From the NCBI RefSeq assembly GCF_016743815.1, contig NZ_CP061035.1, positions 374,501 to 438,500 of the forward strand: a stretch of 64,000 bases of DNA, given 5' to 3'. How positions within the stretch are numbered: position 1 is the stretch's first letter; every line of letters begins with the position of its first letter. The notes under the pieces are model-generated. The model ran no database searches. It had not been told where the DNA came from and saw only the letters and a program-made list of their open reading frames with translations. This stretch comes from Sphingomonas aliaeris. GTDB taxonomy: Bacteria; Pseudomonadota; Alphaproteobacteria; Sphingomonadales; Sphingomonadaceae. Shown here one piece after another: positions 8,987 through 18,611 of this stretch. The translations under genes were made by a program, and so were the position numbers.

Positions 8987-10387
8987 ATGAGGGGCACGAA
9001 GTTCTTGGGCGCGGCTTGCGCCATGGCGATGCTGGCGGCGGCGACGCCGGCCTTCGCGCAGGACGACGCGACCAGCGCGTTGCTGCTGCGGCTTAAGGAA
9101 AAGGGAATCCTCACCGACGAGGAATATACCGAACTGGTCAGCCGCAAGTCGGCGCAACCAGCCGAGGTCGCGACCAGCGCACCGCAGGCACCGCAGGCTG
9201 CGGCGCAGGCTCAGCTCGACGAGAAGCGTTCGGTGAAGATGACCGACAGCGGCGTCGGCATGGAATTCGGCGGCGTGACCGTAAAGTTCTCGGGCTCGGT
9301 CAACGGCTTCTACGTCCATGACTCGCCGGATCGGTCGCGCACCAACACGACGGTCGCGGGCGGCATCGCCAATGTCGGCGGGCGCAGCACCTCGTCGATC
9401 CGCAACGGCCTGCTGCCGGGCATCTTCGGGATCGACGTCTCGACCAACCAGGGCGGCTGGGACGTCGCGGCGCATTTCGGCTTCTATCCCGGCATCAACA
9501 GCGTCTCGAACGTCGGCGGCGCGAACTCCGCCGGCACGCCGCAGGCGCTGGCCACATCGGGCATCGATGCCCGCCAGACATACCTGACGTTCGGCAAGCC
9601 GTCGTTCGGCACGGTCAAGATCGGGCGCGACATCGGCCTGTTCGGGTCGGACGCGATCCTCAACGACATCACGTTGCTGTCGGTCGGGTCGAGCGGCAAC
9701 AATGCGGGGCCGTCGAACACCTCGCTCGGGCGGATCGGGTCGGGCTATATCTACACCGATTTCCAGCCGCAGATCACCTATACCACGCCCAAATTCGGCG
9801 GGTTCCAGGCGTCGGTCGGCGTTTTCCAGCCGCTGCTGACGATCGGCAATACCGAACTGAACAGCTCGCCCGGCTTCCAGGCTAAGCTGACCTACGACTT
9901 CAAGGCGGACGATTTCTCCGGTCATCTATGGGCGGCGGGAATCACGCAGAAGCATGACGGGATCGGCGCCAGCCCGAGCTATACCGGCAACGGCTTCGAC
10001 GTCGGCGCCAAGCTGACCTATGGCGGCGCGGGCCTCCTCGGTTATTACTATAACGGATCGGGTCTGGGCACGATCGGCCTGTTCCTGCTCTCGAGCGCGG
10101 CGAACGGCCGCCGCCGCGACAGCGACGGCTTCTATCTGCAGGGCACCTACACGGTCGGCAAGCTGACCGCCGGCCTCAGCTACGGCGAGAGCAACCTCGA
10201 TCTCGCGCGCGGCGAGATCAATCCGACGCTGGTCGACAAGAACAGCTCCTATGTCGGGCAGCTGCGCTACGGCCTGACCTCGTGGGTGACGCTGATCGGC
10301 GAATACACGCACACCAAGTCGGAGGCGCATGGCATCAACGAGGCGTCGTCGAACACGCTGGCGGCCGGCGCGATTCTGTTCTTCTAG
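8987..10387 (+). CDS. Outer-membrane porin (DcaP-like)
   Basis: 466 residues. Signal peptide to about residue 24 ('ATPAFAQDD'), then a short helical segment 'LLLRLKEKGILTDEEYTELV', an Ala/Gln-rich linker, and a beta-barrel of alternating aromatic and polar strands ending in 'LAAGAILFF' with the C-terminal Phe used for outer-membrane assembly. The N-terminal helix plus barrel resembles DcaP-type trimeric porins. Its place between the propeller and TonB-receptor genes, and the shared upstream motif, suggest it admits alcohol substrate or a small acid product. A strong hairpin terminator follows at once. Confidence 0.82.
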   Translation: MRGTKFLGAACAMAMLAAATPAFAQDDATSALLLRLKEKGILTDEEYTELVSRKSAQPAEVATSAPQAPQAAAQAQLDEKRSVKMTDSGVGMEFGGVTVKFSGSVNGFYVHDSPDRSRTNTTVAGGIANVGGRSTSSIRNGLLPGIFGIDVSTNQGGWDVAAHFGFYPGINSVSNVGGANSAGTPQALATSGIDARQTYLTFGKPSFGTVKIGRDIGLFGSDAILNDITLLSVGSSGNNAGPSNTSLGRIGSGYIYTDFQPQITYTTPKFGGFQASVGVFQPLLTIGNTELNSSPGFQAKLTYDFKADDFSGHLWAAGITQKHDGIGASPSYTGNGFDVGAKLTYGGAGLLGYYYNGSGLGTIGLFLLSSAANGRRRDSDGFYLQGTYTVGKLTAGLSYGESNLDLARGEINPTLVDKNSSYVGQLRYGLTSWVTLIGEYTHTKSEAHGINEASSNTLAAGAILFF

Positions 10388-10393
10388 GGGCTT

Positions 10394-10440
10394 GGTCGCG
10401 GGGTGGACGCTGCTCAGGTCGCGTCGTCCACCCCGCGACC
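10394..10440 (+). terminator. 16-bp perfect hairpin after the porin gene
   Basis: Arms 10394-10409 (GGTCGCGGGGTGGACG) and 10425-10440 (its exact reverse complement) enclose a 15-base loop, six bases after the porin stop. There is no T run, so it may be a processing or partial terminator. Confidence 0.7.
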
Positions 10441-10553
10441 ATCATCACCCGGAACCTGCCCGGGGTGACGGACAGGATGACAAGGTCAGACGATTGTGGG
10501 TCGACCGTAAATTTCAATCAGGTCCAACTCGAAACTCCGACGACGACGCGCTA

Positions 10554-10583
10554 GGGGCGGGCCGACACGGTCCGCCCCCTTTT
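10554..10583 (+). terminator. Terminator-like hairpin in the TonB-receptor leader
   Basis: A ten-pair stem (10554-10563 with 10569-10578, one G-T pair, loop GACAC) is followed by CTTTT and lies only 28 bases before the receptor ATG. That is where an attenuator or translation-gating hairpin would sit. GGTCCAA at 10521-10527 is just upstream. Intrinsic termination is supported by the stem and T run; conditional control is inferred. Confidence 0.55.
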
Positions 10584-10610
10584 CATGACAGACTTTCCAA
10601 GGTGCCCTTA

Positions 10611-12605
10611 ATGCGTCGTTACTGCCTTTACATTCTCGCGCCACTGCTCCCGGCGACGGCCTTCGCGCAGACCGCGCCCGACCTGCAGCCCGACATCGTC
10701 GTCCTCGGTGCCGGCCTGCCGCTCCCGCCCGGCACGCCCGCTTATGGCTCGTCCTTGATCGATCGCACACGGCTGATCAACGAGGCGTCCGACCGCGTCG
10801 AGAATGTGCTGAAGGACGTTGCCGGCTTCCAGCAGTTCCGCCGCTCGGACAGCCGCTCGGCCAATCCATCCGCGCAGGGCGTGACGCTCCGCGCACTGGG
10901 CGGGAACGCGTCGAGCCGCGCGCTCGTACTTCTCGACGGCGTGCCGCTCGCCGATCCGTTCTTCGGCTACATCCCGTTCACCGCGCTGTCGGGCGACCGC
11001 CTGTCGGGCGTGCGCATCACGCGCGGCGGCGGGGCGGGGCCGTTCGGGGCGGGCGCGGTGGCCGGTGCGATCGAGCTGGTCAGCGCGACGCGCGCCGATC
11101 TGCCGCGCGTCTCGGGCAGCGCGTTCTACGGCAGCGACGACGCGATGAGCGTCCAGGGGGCGATCTCGCCCGATCTGGGCGGCGGCTATGCCACGCTGTC
11201 CGGCCGGTTCGAACGCGGCGACGGTTTCTTCACCACCCCCGTCAACCAGCGCGTCGCGGCTACGGCCCGCGCGCGCTATCGCGACTGGTCGGGCAGCTTG
11301 CGCGCCGTCGCGCCGATCGACTCGGAGACGGAAGTCCAGTTTCGCGGCCTCGTCTATGGCGACAACCGCACGCTGCGCTTCGACGGCGCCGACAGTTATT
11401 CCGAAGGGCAGGACGCGAGCATCCGCCTCGTCCACCGCGGCGCGTGGAAGGTCGATGCGCTCGCCTATATCCAGGCGCGCAATTTCGGCAACAAAGTGAT
11501 CAGCGCGACCAATTTCCGCCTGACGCTCGACCAGCGCAATACGCCGAGCACCGGCATCGGCGGCAAGATCGAGCTCCGCCCGCCGGTCGGCGCAGACCAC
11601 GTGCTGCGCATCGGGCTCGACACGCGGGTCGGCGATGGCGAACTGTTCGAGGACGCGTACAGCACCGTGACCCGCCTCGTCACCACGCGTCGCAACGCCG
11701 GCGGGCGCACCAGCACCACCGGGCTGTTCGTCGAGGACGACTGGACGATCGGCCGCCTCGTGCTGACCGGCGGCGGGCGCGTCGATCGCTGGACGATCAC
11801 CGACGGTTTCTTCCGCGAGGCCAATCCTGTCGGCAACCTGACCAGCAATTTGCGGTACGCCGATCGCAAGGGCACCGAGGCAACCGGCCGCGCCGGACTG
11901 CTCTTCAAGGCATCGAACGCGATCGCGCTGCGTGCGGCAGGCTATACCGGCTTCCGCCTGCCGACGCTCAACGAACTGTACCGCCCGTTCGTCGTCTTCC
12001 CGGTGACGACGCAGGCCAACGCCGCGCTCGGGCTCGAAAAACTGCGCGGCGTCGAGGCGGGGCTGGACGTCCGCCCGGTCCCTGGCGTGACGCTCGGGCT
12101 GACCGCGTTCTACAACCGGCTGAACGACGCGATCGCCAACGTCACGATCGCCACCAACGTACGCCAGCGCCGCAACGTCGAGGCGGTGATCGCCAAGGGC
12201 GTGGAGTTCACCGCCGACGCGATGCTCGGGACAGTCTCGCTCAACGCCAGCTACGCCTACAGCCACTCGACCGTGCGCGACGCCGGTGCGCTGAACGGTT
12301 TCACGCCCTCGCAAAGCCCGCGCCATGCCGCCAGCGCGACGCTCGGCTGGGCCCCGGCGCCACGCTGGTCGCTGTCGGGCACGTTGCGCTATGTCGGCAG
12401 GCAGTTCGAGGACGATCTCGAAAAGGACGTATTGCCCGACGCGCTGACGCTCGATGCAGTGGCCAGCGTGCCGCTCGGCGCGCACGTCGCGATCGTCGGG
12501 CGCGCGGAGAACGTGTTCGACGAGAAGGTGGTGACGCGCAACCAGGCCGGGTCGATCGACCTCGGCACGCCGCGCCGGCTGTGGATCGGCGTGCGATTGA
12601 ACTGA
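10611..12605 (+). CDS. TonB-dependent outer-membrane receptor
   Basis: 664 residues from ATG 10611 (RBS AAGGTG six bases before); longer open frame upstream only shadows the porin. Signal peptide 'LPATAFAQ' ends near residue 20, followed by a TonB-box-like 'DIVVLG' (28-33). Plug domain: '[18 protein letters not shown]' and '[13 protein letters not shown]'. The beta-barrel ends '...LWIGVRLN'. The fold is that of a siderophore/vitamin-type receptor. Within a lanthanide-type PQQ cluster, plausible cargoes are a lanthanide chelate (compare LutH) or PQQ; neither can be read from sequence. It is followed ten bases later by the acs gene, so they are probably co-transcribed. Confidence 0.88.
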   Translation: MRRYCLYILAPLLPATAFAQTAPDLQPDIVVLGAGLPLPPGTPAYGSSLIDRTRLINEASDRVENVLKDVAGFQQFRRSDSRSANPSAQGVTLRALGGNASSRALVLLDGVPLADPFFGYIPFTALSGDRLSGVRITRGGGAGPFGAGAVAGAIELVSATRADLPRVSGSAFYGSDDAMSVQGAISPDLGGGYATLSGRFERGDGFFTTPVNQRVAATARARYRDWSGSLRAVAPIDSETEVQFRGLVYGDNRTLRFDGADSYSEGQDASIRLVHRGAWKVDALAYIQARNFGNKVISATNFRLTLDQRNTPSTGIGGKIELRPPVGADHVLRIGLDTRVGDGELFEDAYSTVTRLVTTRRNAGGRTSTTGLFVEDDWTIGRLVLTGGGRVDRWTITDGFFREANPVGNLTSNLRYADRKGTEATGRAGLLFKASNAIALRAAGYTGFRLPTLNELYRPFVVFPVTTQANAALGLEKLRGVEAGLDVRPVPGVTLGLTAFYNRLNDAIANVTIATNVRQRRNVEAVIAKGVEFTADAMLGTVSLNASYAYSHSTVRDAGALNGFTPSQSPRHAASATLGWAPAPRWSLSGTLRYVGRQFEDDLEKDVLPDALTLDAVASVPLGAHVAIVGRAENVFDEKVVTRNQAGSIDLGTPRRLWIGVRLN

Positions 12606-12615
12606 AGGGGACGAG

Positions 12616-14551
12616 ATGACCGACGAGACCTATCCGGTGCCGGCCGCCTGGACGAATGCCCGGATCGACGCCGCGGGCTATGCGCGCGAACATGCCCGGT
12701 CGCTCGACGATTCGAGCGGCTACTGGCTCGAAGAGGCCAAGCGGCTCGACTGGATAAAGGCGCCGACGGTCGCCGACGAAAGTGATTTTGCCGAAGAGAA
12801 CTTCGCGGTGCGCTGGTTCGCCGACGGCCAGCTCAACGTCTCGGCCAATTGCCTCGACCGGCATCTGGCGACACGCGGCGACAAGGTCGCGATCGTCTGG
12901 GAACCCGACGATCCCGCTGCCGACCCGCGCCGCATCACCTATGCCGAACTCCATGCCGAGGTATGCCGCTTCGCCAACGTCCTGAAGGGCAGGGGAGTCA
13001 GGAAGGGCGACCGCGTCACGCTGTACCTGCCGATGATTCCCGAGGCGGCGGTGGCGATGCTCGCCTGCACGCGGATCGGCGCGATCCATTCGATCGTGTT
13101 CGGCGGTTTCTCACCCGAGGCGCTCGCCGGGCGGATCACCGATTGCGACAGCCGCATCGTCGTCACCGCTGACGAGGGCCGGCGCGGTGGCAAGCGCGTG
13201 CCCCTGAAGGCCAACGTCGATGCCGCGGCGAAACTCGCGCCGAGCCTCGACACGGTGATCGTGGTCAAGGCAACCGGCGGCGACATCGCGATGACCGAGG
13301 GCCGCGATGTCTGGTACGGCGATCTGATCGCCACCGCCGATATGGAGTGCCCGCCCGAGCCGATGAACGCGGAGGACCCGCTGTTCCTGCTCTACACCAG
13401 CGGCTCGACCGGCAAGCCCAAGGGCGTGGTCCATACCACCGGCGGCTACCTGCTATGGGCGGCGATGACGCACGATCTGGTGTTCAATGTCGAGCCGGAC
13501 GACGTCTATTGGTGCGCGGCGGACGTCGGCTGGGTCACCGGGCACAGCTATATCGTCTACGGCCCGCTCGCCAACGGCGTCACGACGCTGATGTACGAAG
13601 GCGTGCCCAACTGGCCGAGCCCGGCGCGGATGTGGGAGGTGGTCGATCGCCACCAGGTCGCGCAACTCTACACGGCCCCTACCGCTCTGCGCGCTTTGAT
13701 GAAGGAAGGGGACGACCATGTCACGGGCACGAGCCGTACGTCGCTGAAACTGCTCGGCAGCGTCGGCGAGCCGATAAACCCCGAGGCGTGGCGCTGGTAT
13801 CACGACGTCGTCGGCGAGGGGCGCTGCCCGATCGTCGATACATGGTGGCAGACCGAGACCGGCGGGCACATGATCACGCCGCTGCCCGGCGCGACCGCGC
13901 TGAAACCCGGCAGCGCGACCTTCCCGTTCTTCGGCGTCGAGCCGAAGCTGGTCGATGCCGAGGGCGCGGTGCTCGACGGTCCGGCGGAAGGCAATCTCGT
14001 CATCGCGCGAAGCTGGCCGGGGCAGATGCGCACCGTGTGGGGCGATCACGAGCGCTTCTTCCAGACCTATTTCAGCACCTATCTGGGCACGTACTTCACC
14101 GGCGACGGCGCGCGCCGCGATTCCGGACGGATACTGGTGGATCACCGGTCGCGTCGACGACGTGATCAACGTGTCGGGCCATCGCATGGGCACGGCGGAA
14201 GTCGAATCCGCCTTGGTGCTGCACAAGACCGTCGCCGAGGCCGCGGTCGTGGGGTTCCCGCACGACATCAAGGGGCAGGGCATCTACGCCTACGTCACGT
14301 TGAACGCGGGCGAGACGGGGTCCGATGCGTTGCGCACCGAGCTCGTCAAATGGGTCCGGCAGGATATCGGCCCGATCGCCACGCCCGACGCGATCCAGTT
14401 CACCCCCGGCCTGCCCAAAACCCGCTCGGGCAAGATCATGCGCCGCATCCTGCGCAAGATCGCGGAAGGGGACGTTTCCAGCCTTGGCGACACCAGCACG
14501 CTGGCGGACCCGAGCGTGGTCGATGATCTGGTGGCGAACCGGGTGGGGTAA
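12616..14551 (+). pseudogene. acs: Acetyl-CoA synthetase, one-base frameshift
   Basis: About 644 codons, the normal Acs length, but in two frames. Frame one (12616 on) carries '[20 protein letters not shown]', '[13 protein letters not shown]' and '[10 protein letters not shown]'; frame two resumes at 14126 with '[20 protein letters not shown]' and ends with '[11 protein letters not shown]', which holds the catalytic, acetylatable Lys. Between Asp502 and the next conserved Asp there are four bases (14122-14125, TCCG) where three are expected: a +1 insertion. Without repair the protein loses its C-terminal lid and active-site Lys. Acs would turn acetate from ethanol oxidation into acetyl-CoA. 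It may be genuine decay or a sequence error; downstream frame integrity favours a very recent event or error. Confidence 0.9.
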
Positions 14552-14558
14552 ATCCACT

Positions 14559-14589
14559 CTACTCCCCTCCCTTGCAGGGAGGGGAGTAG
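14559..14589 (+). terminator. 14-bp perfect hairpin after acs
   Basis: Arms 14559-14572 (CTACTCCCCTCCCT) and 14576-14589 pair perfectly around a TGC loop, eight bases after the acs stop. It separates the receptor-acs unit from the two-component genes. Confidence 0.65.
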
Positions 14590-14654
14590 TACCTTCGTCC
14601 AATGGCGGCGGCATCCCCCGACCCCGACACTCGCCGCTCACGGGGGGGACGAGA

Positions 14655-16094
14655 ATGCGATCGACCGGATCGTTCAAGCGCGCGCTGATCGCCGCCGGTG
14701 CCGCGGCATTGCTGGCGCTTGCCGCGATGGCGATCACGCTGGCGGTCGGTCTCGCGCGCGCCGACCGGTTGCTCGATCGCGTGTCGCGCTCGCAGACGCA
14801 GCTGGCACTCGTCACGCGGCTGGAGGCGGACCTCAACGCCGTCCCCGCCGCTCCGCCGGACCGACGCACCGCCGCGCTGGCCGACCTCGCCCGATCGGTG
14901 GCGACCTATCGCCGTACGATCGAGGCCGAAACGCCGATCGTCCCGAAGGACGCGCTGCCCGCACAGGCGATCGAAGCGCGCCAGGCCGCCGAACTCGCCA
15001 CCCTGATCGCGCGCGGACGGGCAGGCGACATCGATCGCTTCCGGGTCCTGGCGCGCGCGATCGTCACGTCGGAGCGGATCGAGGCGGACGATGCGCTCGC
15101 GGCGATGCGCACGCTTCGCCGGACCGGCACGGGAACCGCGATCCTGCTGCCGATCCTCGTGGCGCTCGCCGGCATGTTCGCCATGCTGTGGATGCTCGCC
15201 AACCTGTTGCGGCCGATCGGTGCGCTGCGCCGCGGCGTAACCGCGCTGGCGCAGGGCGACACGGCGCGCGTGGATACGAGCGGGTTCAGCGATTTCGACG
15301 ATCTCGCGCACGGCTTCAACGCGATGGCTGATCGCATCGCCGCCGCCAGCCGCCATCTCGAAGCCCAGGTCGCCGAGCGGACCACTGCCCTCGCCGACCG
15401 CAACGAACGGCTGGCTGCGATCGACGCGAACCGCCGCCTGTTCTTCGCGCAGGTCGGCCATGAGCTGCGCACCCCCGTGACGGTGATGATGGGCGAGGCC
15501 GAGGTCGCGCTGCGCGATGTCGCGACCCCGCCCGACGCGCTGCGCGACGCACTCGGCCATGTCGTCGCCAACGGACAGTTCGTGCAGCGCCGGCTGGAGG
15601 ATCTGCTGGCGCTCGCCAGTGCCGAGGACGGCCGGTTAATGATCGCGAGCGTGCCGATCGATGTTGCCGCGGTGATGCGCGACGTTGCGCGACAGGCCGG
15701 GCCGTTCGCGCGCTCCAGCGGCAGTGAGATCGCCTTGACGGGATCGGCGCAGGCGCTGCGCCTGCGGGGCGACGCGAGCTGGCTGCACCAGGCGCTGCTC
15801 GCGTTGATCGACAATGCGGTCAAGCATGGCGGCGGCGGCAGGATCGACCTGACGCTCGCTCGCGAAGCCGGGCGCGCCACGCTGACCGTCGCCGATGATG
15901 GGCCGGGCGTGTCGGAGGCCGATCTGCCGCATCTGTTCGATACGCATTACCGAGCGACCGACCGTCGTGGCGGCTCCGGGCTCGGGCTCGCGGTCGCGCG
16001 CTGGGTGGCGGAGGCGCATCGCGGGACGATCGGCGCGGCCAACCGCGTCGGCGGCGGGCTGGCGGTGCGCATCGATCTGCCGCTCGCGGCATGA
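14655..16094 (+). CDS. Membrane sensor histidine kinase
   Basis: 479 residues from ATG 14655 (GAGA-type RBS). Two membrane spans (about 9-32 and 160-183) flank a roughly 125-residue periplasmic helical sensor domain. Then HAMP (184-236), HisKA with 'FAQVGHELRTPVTVMMGEA' (phospho-His269) and HATPase with 'LIDNAVKHG', 'DDGPGV' and 'GSGLGLAVARW'. Its stop overlaps the start of the response regulator gene (ATGA), so the two form a standard pair. The Ala/Arg-rich periplasmic domain has no recognisable ligand motif. Location beside the quinoprotein genes suggests it senses a periplasmic substrate, metal or envelope state. Confidence 0.9.
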   Translation: MRSTGSFKRALIAAGAAALLALAAMAITLAVGLARADRLLDRVSRSQTQLALVTRLEADLNAVPAAPPDRRTAALADLARSVATYRRTIEAETPIVPKDALPAQAIEARQAAELATLIARGRAGDIDRFRVLARAIVTSERIEADDALAAMRTLRRTGTGTAILLPILVALAGMFAMLWMLANLLRPIGALRRGVTALAQGDTARVDTSGFSDFDDLAHGFNAMADRIAAASRHLEAQVAERTTALADRNERLAAIDANRRLFFAQVGHELRTPVTVMMGEAEVALRDVATPPDALRDALGHVVANGQFVQRRLEDLLALASAEDGRLMIASVPIDVAAVMRDVARQAGPFARSSGSEIALTGSAQALRLRGDASWLHQALLALIDNAVKHGGGGRIDLTLAREAGRATLTVADDGPGVSEADLPHLFDTHYRATDRRGGSGLGLAVARWVAEAHRGTIGAANRVGGGLAVRIDLPLAA

Positions 16095-16780
16095 ACATCC
16101 TGCCCGGCGCGGCAAGCGCCAGCATCCTTCTGGTCGAGGACGATCCCGGTATCGGCCGGTTCGTCAGCCGCGGGCTGGCTGCCGAGGGCTATGCGGTCGA
16201 CTGGCGGCGCGGCGGCAACGGGGTCGCGACCGCGCTGGCGAGCGAGGGCTATGCCGCTGCGGTGCTCGATCTCGGACTACCGGACATGGACGGGCTCGAT
16301 CTGTGCCGCACGCTTCGCCGGGACGGGATCGATGTGCCAGTCCTGATGCTCACCGCGCGCGCGTCGCTCGACGACCGGCTCGACGGGTTCCGCGTCGGCG
16401 CGGACGATTATCTGCCCAAGCCATTCGCGTTCGAGGAACTGGTCGCGCGGCTCAAGGTGCTCGTGCGGCGCGGGCAGGGTGGTCGCCGCCTGCTCGCGGT
16501 CGGCACGTTGGCGCTCGATCTCGACCGCCGCCGCGCGACGATCGGCGCTACGGAGGTCATGGCATCGCCGCGCGAATTCGACCTGCTCGCCTTCCTTGCC
16601 GAACGGGCCGGGCAGGTCGTGGCCCGCACGGCGCTGCTCGACGGCGTGTGGGGGCAGGAGGCCGATCGCACCGAGAACAATGTCGACGTCTATATCGGCT
16701 ATCTCCGGCGGCGCATTGCCGGGATCGACGGCGCCCCGACGATCGCCACGGTCAGAGGCCAGGGCTTTCGACTGACATGA
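16091..16780 (+). CDS. OmpR/PhoB-family response regulator
   Basis: 229 residues. Receiver: 'ILLVEDDPGIGRFV' (acidic pair at 17-18), 'AAVLDLGLPDMDGLD' (Asp60), 'LTAR' and 'LPKPF' (Lys). The C-terminal winged helix has 'ASPREFDLLAFLAERAGQVV', 'NNVDVYIGYLRRRI' and 'TVRGQGFRL', all typical of OmpR. It starts inside the kinase gene by a four-base overlap. It is convergent with the SoxH-like gene only 15 bases away, so transcription may collide or share a terminator. Targets are not evident; the neighbouring Sox-like and porin genes are candidates. Confidence 0.92.
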   Translation: MNILPGAASASILLVEDDPGIGRFVSRGLAAEGYAVDWRRGGNGVATALASEGYAAAVLDLGLPDMDGLDLCRTLRRDGIDVPVLMLTARASLDDRLDGFRVGADDYLPKPFAFEELVARLKVLVRRGQGGRRLLAVGTLALDLDRRRATIGATEVMASPREFDLLAFLAERAGQVVARTALLDGVWGQEADRTENNVDVYIGYLRRRIAGIDGAPTIATVRGQGFRLT

Positions 16781-16795
16781 CTTGATCGATCGGGG

Positions 16796-17740
16796 CTACT
16801 TCCCGTCGATCCGGGGCAGAAGCTCCGCCTCCAGCGCCGGATAGAGGTGTGACACTGACCGCTGCAGTTCGTACCGCGCGGCCTTGACGCGTGCGAAGCG
16901 CGGCGGGATCGGCATCTCGCCCGCCGCGACCATGTCGCGCCCTTCGGCCACCGCCTGGCGCAACGCCGGCTCCAGCCAGTCCAGCCAGTCGCGTGTCTGG
17001 TCGATCGCGGCGTTCGGCGTGGGATCGATCGGCCCGTGCCCGGGTACCACGCTCTTGTGCGCGACCGCCTTCAGCGTATTTAGGCTGGTCCGCCATGTCG
17101 CCAGATCGGCATGCGGCGTCGATGGCGCGCGGTCGTGGAACACCAGGTCGCCGGCGATCAGCGTGCCGGTCTGCTCGTCGAGCACCGCGAGATCGGCCGG
17201 GCTATGCCCGGCGAGTGGCAGCAGGCGGAAACGACGCCCGCCGAATTCCTCGCTCGGACCGTCGATCGTCTTGCCGGGCATGTGGAAGATCGTGCCCCGC
17301 ATCCAGTCGCCGAGCAGGCGGTACATGCCGGCGGTAAAGCTCTCGCCCTCGCTCTTCAGGATATCCATCAGCTGGGGCGTCGCGGCGACGATCGCCGGAT
17401 CGAACGCCCCGGCGCCGTAGATATGATCGGGATGCAGGTGCGTCAGGTAGACGCGCACGATATTCTGCCCGGTCAACTGCTCGACCAGCGGCTTCAGCTG
17501 CAAGCCGTAGCGCAGCGACGTGCCGCAATCGACCAGCACCGTACCGGCGGGCGTCGCGAGGATCGTCAGGTTGGCGATCGCGCCGCCATTGGCCATCTCG
17601 ATCGGCCCGTCGGTGCCACGGATCAGCCAGATGCCGTCACCCACCGCCTCGGGCCGGATCTTGTAGGTCAGCGCCTGCGCCCAGGCAGGCGCGGCAAGCG
17701 CGCCGGCGAGGCCGGCCAGTACCGCGCGACGAGCGAGCAT
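16796..17740 (-). CDS. Quinoprotein-relay zinc metallohydrolase (SoxH-like MBL fold)
   Basis: 314 residues with a Tat/Sec-like signal ('MLARRAVLAGLAGALAAPAW') and a metallo-beta-lactamase core: 'LTHLHPDHIYGAGAF' supplies HxHxDH at 101-106, then 'LPLAGHSPADLAVL' and 'LIAGDLVFHD' give the further His and Asp ligands, and 'VVPGHGPID' the last His. Such SoxH-related hydrolases are a recurrent companion of PQQ dehydrogenases and SoxYZ-like carriers. They presumably act on a thiol-bound intermediate in the periplasm; the substrate is unknown. The start overlaps the SoxYZ-like stop by one base (TGATG), showing tight coupling. Confidence 0.85.
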   Translation of the reverse strand: MLARRAVLAGLAGALAAPAWAQALTYKIRPEAVGDGIWLIRGTDGPIEMANGGAIANLTILATPAGTVLVDCGTSLRYGLQLKPLVEQLTGQNIVRVYLTHLHPDHIYGAGAFDPAIVAATPQLMDILKSEGESFTAGMYRLLGDWMRGTIFHMPGKTIDGPSEEFGGRRFRLLPLAGHSPADLAVLDEQTGTLIAGDLVFHDRAPSTPHADLATWRTSLNTLKAVAHKSVVPGHGPIDPTPNAAIDQTRDWLDWLEPALRQAVAEGRDMVAAGEMPIPPRFARVKAARYELQRSVSHLYPALEAELLPRIDGK

Positions 17741-18534
17741 CAGCGCGCGGCGAGCGCGGCGGGTGCCGCCTTCACCGCCAGCGTGCCGGCATAGGCGATG
17801 CCGTTCGTGTCGAGCCCCGCCAGTACGATCCGGTCGCCGACCGCCGCCTCGGGCATCACCGTGATCGTCGGGTCCTCGGCGACCGACGCCTCGATCTGTA
17901 TGCTGCCCAAGCTGCTGCCGTCGGCCCGCTTCAGCTCGACGGTTTCCAGATTGTAGATCGGCGTGTTGCCAACGAACCCGGTATCCATCGGATGCCGGAA
18001 CGCCAGCGCCACGCGCGTGCCGCCCGCGTCGTGTTGCGCCACGCCGCGCACCTCGCCCAGGTGTTCTGCCCAGTCGCCCTTGGCGCGGCTCAGCGGCGGC
18101 ATCGAGCAGCCCCCGCCCGCCGCATCGACCCAGCCGCCGCTCACCAGCCAGCTGCCGTCGGCCAGCTGCACCGCCCCGCGTACCGGCGTGCGCTGGTCGA
18201 GCTTGATCCGCGTCGACAGGAAGGCGGCCGCAGCGGTCGGCGTGTAATCGATCGCCAGCGGGATCGGGTTCAGATCGGCGAACAGGATGACGCGCTTCAC
18301 GCCCGCTATGCCGCGCGCATCGACCGTCACGGGAAAGCTGCGCTGGTTCTCCGCGATTTCGGGATAGATCACCTTCACCCGGTCGTCGAACCGGACCGGA
18401 TCGTTACCGAAGAATGTCGCGCCGAGCGCAGTCCATGTCGGCGAGCCCAGCGGGTCCACCGGCAGCTTGGCGAGCGCGGGGCAGGGGGCGACCGCCAGCA
18501 AGGCAGCGACGACGAGGGGCATTTTGAGGGCCAT
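17740..18534 (-). CDS. Quinoprotein-associated SoxYZ-like carrier protein
   Basis: 264 residues: signal peptide to about residue 22 ('CPALAK'), a SoxY-like N-terminal domain with 'VNDAR'-type strands ending in 'DAAGGGCSMPPL' (carrier Cys143), and a SoxZ-like C-terminal domain beginning 'ALAFRHPMDTG'. SoxYZ carries sulfur intermediates on a Cys near the SoxY C terminus; here SoxY and SoxZ are fused and the Cys lies at the junction. This fused form is known from PQQ-dehydrogenase clusters, where its cargo is not established. It is first in a two-gene operon with the SoxH-like hydrolase. It is periplasmic. Confidence 0.85.
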   Translation of the reverse strand: MALKMPLVVAALLAVAPCPALAKLPVDPLGSPTWTALGATFFGNDPVRFDDRVKVIYPEIAENQRSFPVTVDARGIAGVKRVILFADLNPIPLAIDYTPTAAAAFLSTRIKLDQRTPVRGAVQLADGSWLVSGGWVDAAGGGCSMPPLSRAKGDWAEHLGEVRGVAQHDAGGTRVALAFRHPMDTGFVGNTPIYNLETVELKRADGSSLGSIQIEASVAEDPTITVMPEAAVGDRIVLAGLDTNGIAYAGTLAVKAAPAALAAR

Positions 18535-18560
18535 GATCTTCTCCTAACGGCCATCTTATC

Positions 18561-18590
18561 ACCATTCTCCGCCGCGCTACTATGGGACCA
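18561..18590. promoter_or_regulatory. Candidate shared site between the SoxYZ-like and rhodanese-like genes
   Basis: The 77-base divergent intergenic region holds ACCATTCTC (18561-18569) and TGGGACCA (18583-18590). Upstream of the PQQ dehydrogenase the same two strings occur merged as TGGGACCATTCTC (6306-6318). The repetition suggests a common regulator of the island. Confidence 0.35.
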
Positions 18591-18611
18591 AGGGCGCATG
18601 GGAGACCCACG

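Noticed and set aside
10329..10610. N-terminal extension of the TonB receptor
   Set aside because: Lies over the porin end and two hairpins; signal peptide begins at 10611.
10608..12485. 625-residue minus-strand frame opposite the TonB receptor
   Set aside because: Shadow of the receptor, Arg/Ala/Asp-rich without domains.
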